DNA of 64,000 nucleotides from Ostrinia nubilalis (lineage: Eukaryota > Arthropoda > Insecta > Lepidoptera > Crambidae): assembly GCF_963855985.1 (NCBI RefSeq), contig NC_087098.1, forward strand, positions 14,838,501-14,902,500, in the 5' to 3' direction. The stretch's first letter is position 1. Each line of letters opens with the position of its first letter. A model generated the notes under the pieces. The model made no database searches and was not told the DNA's origin. It worked only from the letters and a program-made list of their open reading frames with translations. Of this stretch, positions 62,073 to 64,000 are shown one piece after another. Both the position numbers and the translations under genes were made by a program.

Positions 62073-62468
62073 CAGGGATGTTATGGATATTCGTAACCGT
62101 AACCGAAACTTTCGGATATCCGAAATAACAAAATATCCGAAACCGTAACCGTAACTGATTCAATAGTTTCGGATAGGCAGTTTAAATTGTTTTTGTATAG
62201 CATTATATTATGGATAAATAACTAAATAAATACTAATATAACAGCCTGATTTACCTTTATAATGCCATCTAGTATCAATTTTTATTTTTTTATTACTTTT
62301 TATTCAATGTAAAGTGTGCGGGCAAGCATGAATGAACCGTGTTGGACAACTATTGCAAATTGCATTCTAAAGGACAGATATCCGTAACCGTAACCGAAAC
62401 CGATATAATATTATTCCTATATCCGTAACCGTATACATAACCGAAACTACATATCCATAACATCCCTA
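62073..62468. mobile_element. hAT-like MITE, 396 bp, with 8-bp duplication TTGGTAAG
   Basis: CAGGGATGTTATGGATAT at the left and complement of TAGGGATGTTATGGATATG at the right, flanked by perfect TTGGTAAG (62065-62072 and 62469-62476). Both ends carry runs of CCGTAACCGTAACCGAAAC. No transposase. The 8-bp duplication supports a hAT superfamily source. Confidence 0.85.
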
Positions 62469-62989
62469 TTGGTAAGTATGTAGAGTCCTTTAAGTATCTT
62501 TACCGTAAGTAACCTAATTGTAATAATATTAGAAATAACGAAATGTATTTTGAATTAAACCCCAGGCCTTTAAAAAGAACATAACAGGTAAATGTTCAGT
62601 TTGAATGCCCATAAAGCAGAGTACAGTCAGCTCCATTGTCGACAACAAGGATCGTAAACGGTGGCGAGTGTACTCGTAAACCTACTTTCGTACACGCGCT
62701 GCTTGAACATAACCTACCTATCTGTAGGAAAAATATGTATCATCATACCTAAACAAGATTGGGGAATAAGCATCGATTTTAAAAGTTAGTAAATTATGTA
62801 GAAATAAATACTTTAGTTAAATCATAGAATATCTGAAAACCTAGTATTAAAATTTTTGGGGCGGGTCACTGTCTATGCTTTAATAGTTGCGTTGCCTAAC
62901 TTGCACTTTGCTTCTGCTTTGCTGCTTGTCTAGTATAGATGCTGGCCTTCCTTATCCGCATCACTGCGGGTGAGGAGGCGAATGGTCTT

Positions 62990-63604
62990 GAGGGAGAGCG
63001 CAACGGTCGTGAAGATCCTCAAGGCAAGACTGAAGGATTGTCCTGCACGTGGTTGCCGCCCTGCTATTGGTCTAATTCCTTATGAAATAGACGTAACGGA
63101 AACCTTCTGTCGGAGTACCGCCGGGATGTCGAGGTCATGTCCTTGCGTGTCTATCATAAAAAGACGATGGTAGATGGTAGAATGACCTCCTGCACCTAGG
63201 TCACACCCTGAGGGTCCATTCTCAGGGGGCAGGCCTGATGCCACCGGGATGCAGAAATCGGGCAGCTCATCTTGAAGGGTGCTGGGGAGCCAATGGCGTG
63301 GTATACCCCCAAGAAAAAGCGCTGTAACCTGATGATAGATGAGTCATAGCAGCGAACTTTTATAGGGACCGCTGCTGAAACAAAAGTCCTAAGCTACCGA
63401 ATCAATGGCGGTATAACCATTAACCAACCAGAGGTTGAGGAGGCGCGGGCGGCCTTGGCTGGACACAGAAAGGACCCAACCGAACAGTGGCGGTATAACC
63501 ACAACCGGCTACCACAAGCCATGCGATGGAAAATCTGAGCAAAAAGTGTGGCAGTGGTGCTAGGGGAGGCATCACGGGTTTCAAAAATATCCCCAATAAC
63601 CAAC
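62990..63604 (+). other. GC-rich block, possible 5' part of a LINE
   Basis: The sequence is much less AT-rich than the rest of the window and contains the phrase TGGCGGTATAACCA twice (63408 and 63487). Overlapping frames on both strands lack recognisable domains. It runs directly into the open frame at 63605. Confidence 0.35.
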
Positions 63605-63934
63605 ATGAGCGCAAAGGCAAAAATTGATTTACCCCAGGAGGGTACCAGCAAGGCTGGAGAATCCCTCCCTGAGCATCGCTCAGGCTGCCCTACGTATTCT
63701 GGGGGGGGCAAGCAATTGCGTGTTGGAGGAGCTGCAGGAGGCAGCAGGGGCCAGACCAAATTGGGAGGGCCAAAGGTCCCGAAAGGGATAAAGGCACCGA
63801 AAGGTGAAGTGGAGGGCGCACCAGGTGCAGGGAGTGGGGTGGCACCGTCGGGGAATGCTCCCCACATGGGGCGGGCACCTAAGCGGAGCGCTGAGAACCC
63901 ACGGGGTCTCGTTGTCGGTCATTCTCACGATTAG
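63605..63934 (+). other. Open frame, possible start of a LINE ORF1 or Gag-like protein
   Basis: ATG at 63605 (MSAKAKIDLPQEGTSKAGES) opens 109 codons to a stop TAG at 63932-63934. The product is rich in Gly, Pro, Ala, Lys and Arg (GGKQLRVGGAAGGSRGQTK, APKGEVEGAPGAGSGVAP), a composition seen in the N-terminal part of some LINE ORF1 proteins. No zinc knuckle is visible. Identity is a guess from composition and position. Confidence 0.3.
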
Positions 63935-64000
63935 GCGTTCTCAGCCTAATTACCATATTATTTTTGAAATTTGGCTTAATTGACTTAAACGCATTTAAAT

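Overview
The window looks like a nuclear genome segment from a moth or butterfly (Lepidoptera). It is AT-rich and packed with repeats typical of that order: RTE-type LINE tails, non-autonomous Helitrons ending in GCTAGT, Tc1/mariner, hAT-like and other hairpin MITEs, and tRNA-derived SINE pieces. Its one recognisable cellular gene is an insect A-type muscarinic acetylcholine receptor. No bacterial operon, CRISPR array, rRNA or functional tRNA was seen. The species cannot be named from the sequence.

The receptor gene (mAChR-A) lies on the minus strand and its coding sequence is complete within the window. It has four coding exons: 49197-48467 (N-terminus and TM1-TM5), 16150-16042 and 2915-2740 (third intracellular loop), and 2660-1871 (rest of the loop, TM6, TM7, C-terminus and stop). 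The introns are about 32.3 kb, 13.1 kb and 79 bp. All junctions are GT-AG, the phases agree (2, 0, 2), and the exons add up to 1806 nt, or 601 residues plus a stop. The first coding exon starts at an acceptor at 49266 with an in-frame TGA before the ATG, so at least one more 5' untranslated exon and the promoter lie further upstream. They were not identified.

Region by region: 1-1870 is 3' UTR and flank with one decayed RTE piece. 1871-2915 holds the last two coding exons. Intron 2 (2916-16041) holds a mariner-like MITE, a 1.9-kb terminal-inverted-repeat (TIR) element with a broken ORF, several Helitrons, and a 1.6-kb fold-back Tc1 element. Intron 1 (16151-48466) holds many MITEs, RTE fragments, a hAT-like shell containing RTE reverse transcriptase sequence, a SINE, a perfect 148-bp tandem duplication and a 2.1-kb non-coding element flanked by TATCGATA. 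The 5' side (49267-64000) holds a 2.5-kb inverted-repeat structure with central 117-bp tandem repeats, a nested MITE cluster, two hAT-like MITEs with 8-bp duplications, and at the right edge a GC-rich block that may be the 5' part of a LINE.

The genes do not form a pathway. This is one large neuronal receptor gene whose introns act as a reservoir of mobile elements. The most unusual structures are the fold-back Tc1 element, the 2.5-kb palindromic structure, the 2.1-kb non-coding element, and a transposon edge that reaches to within about 27 bp of a receptor splice acceptor.
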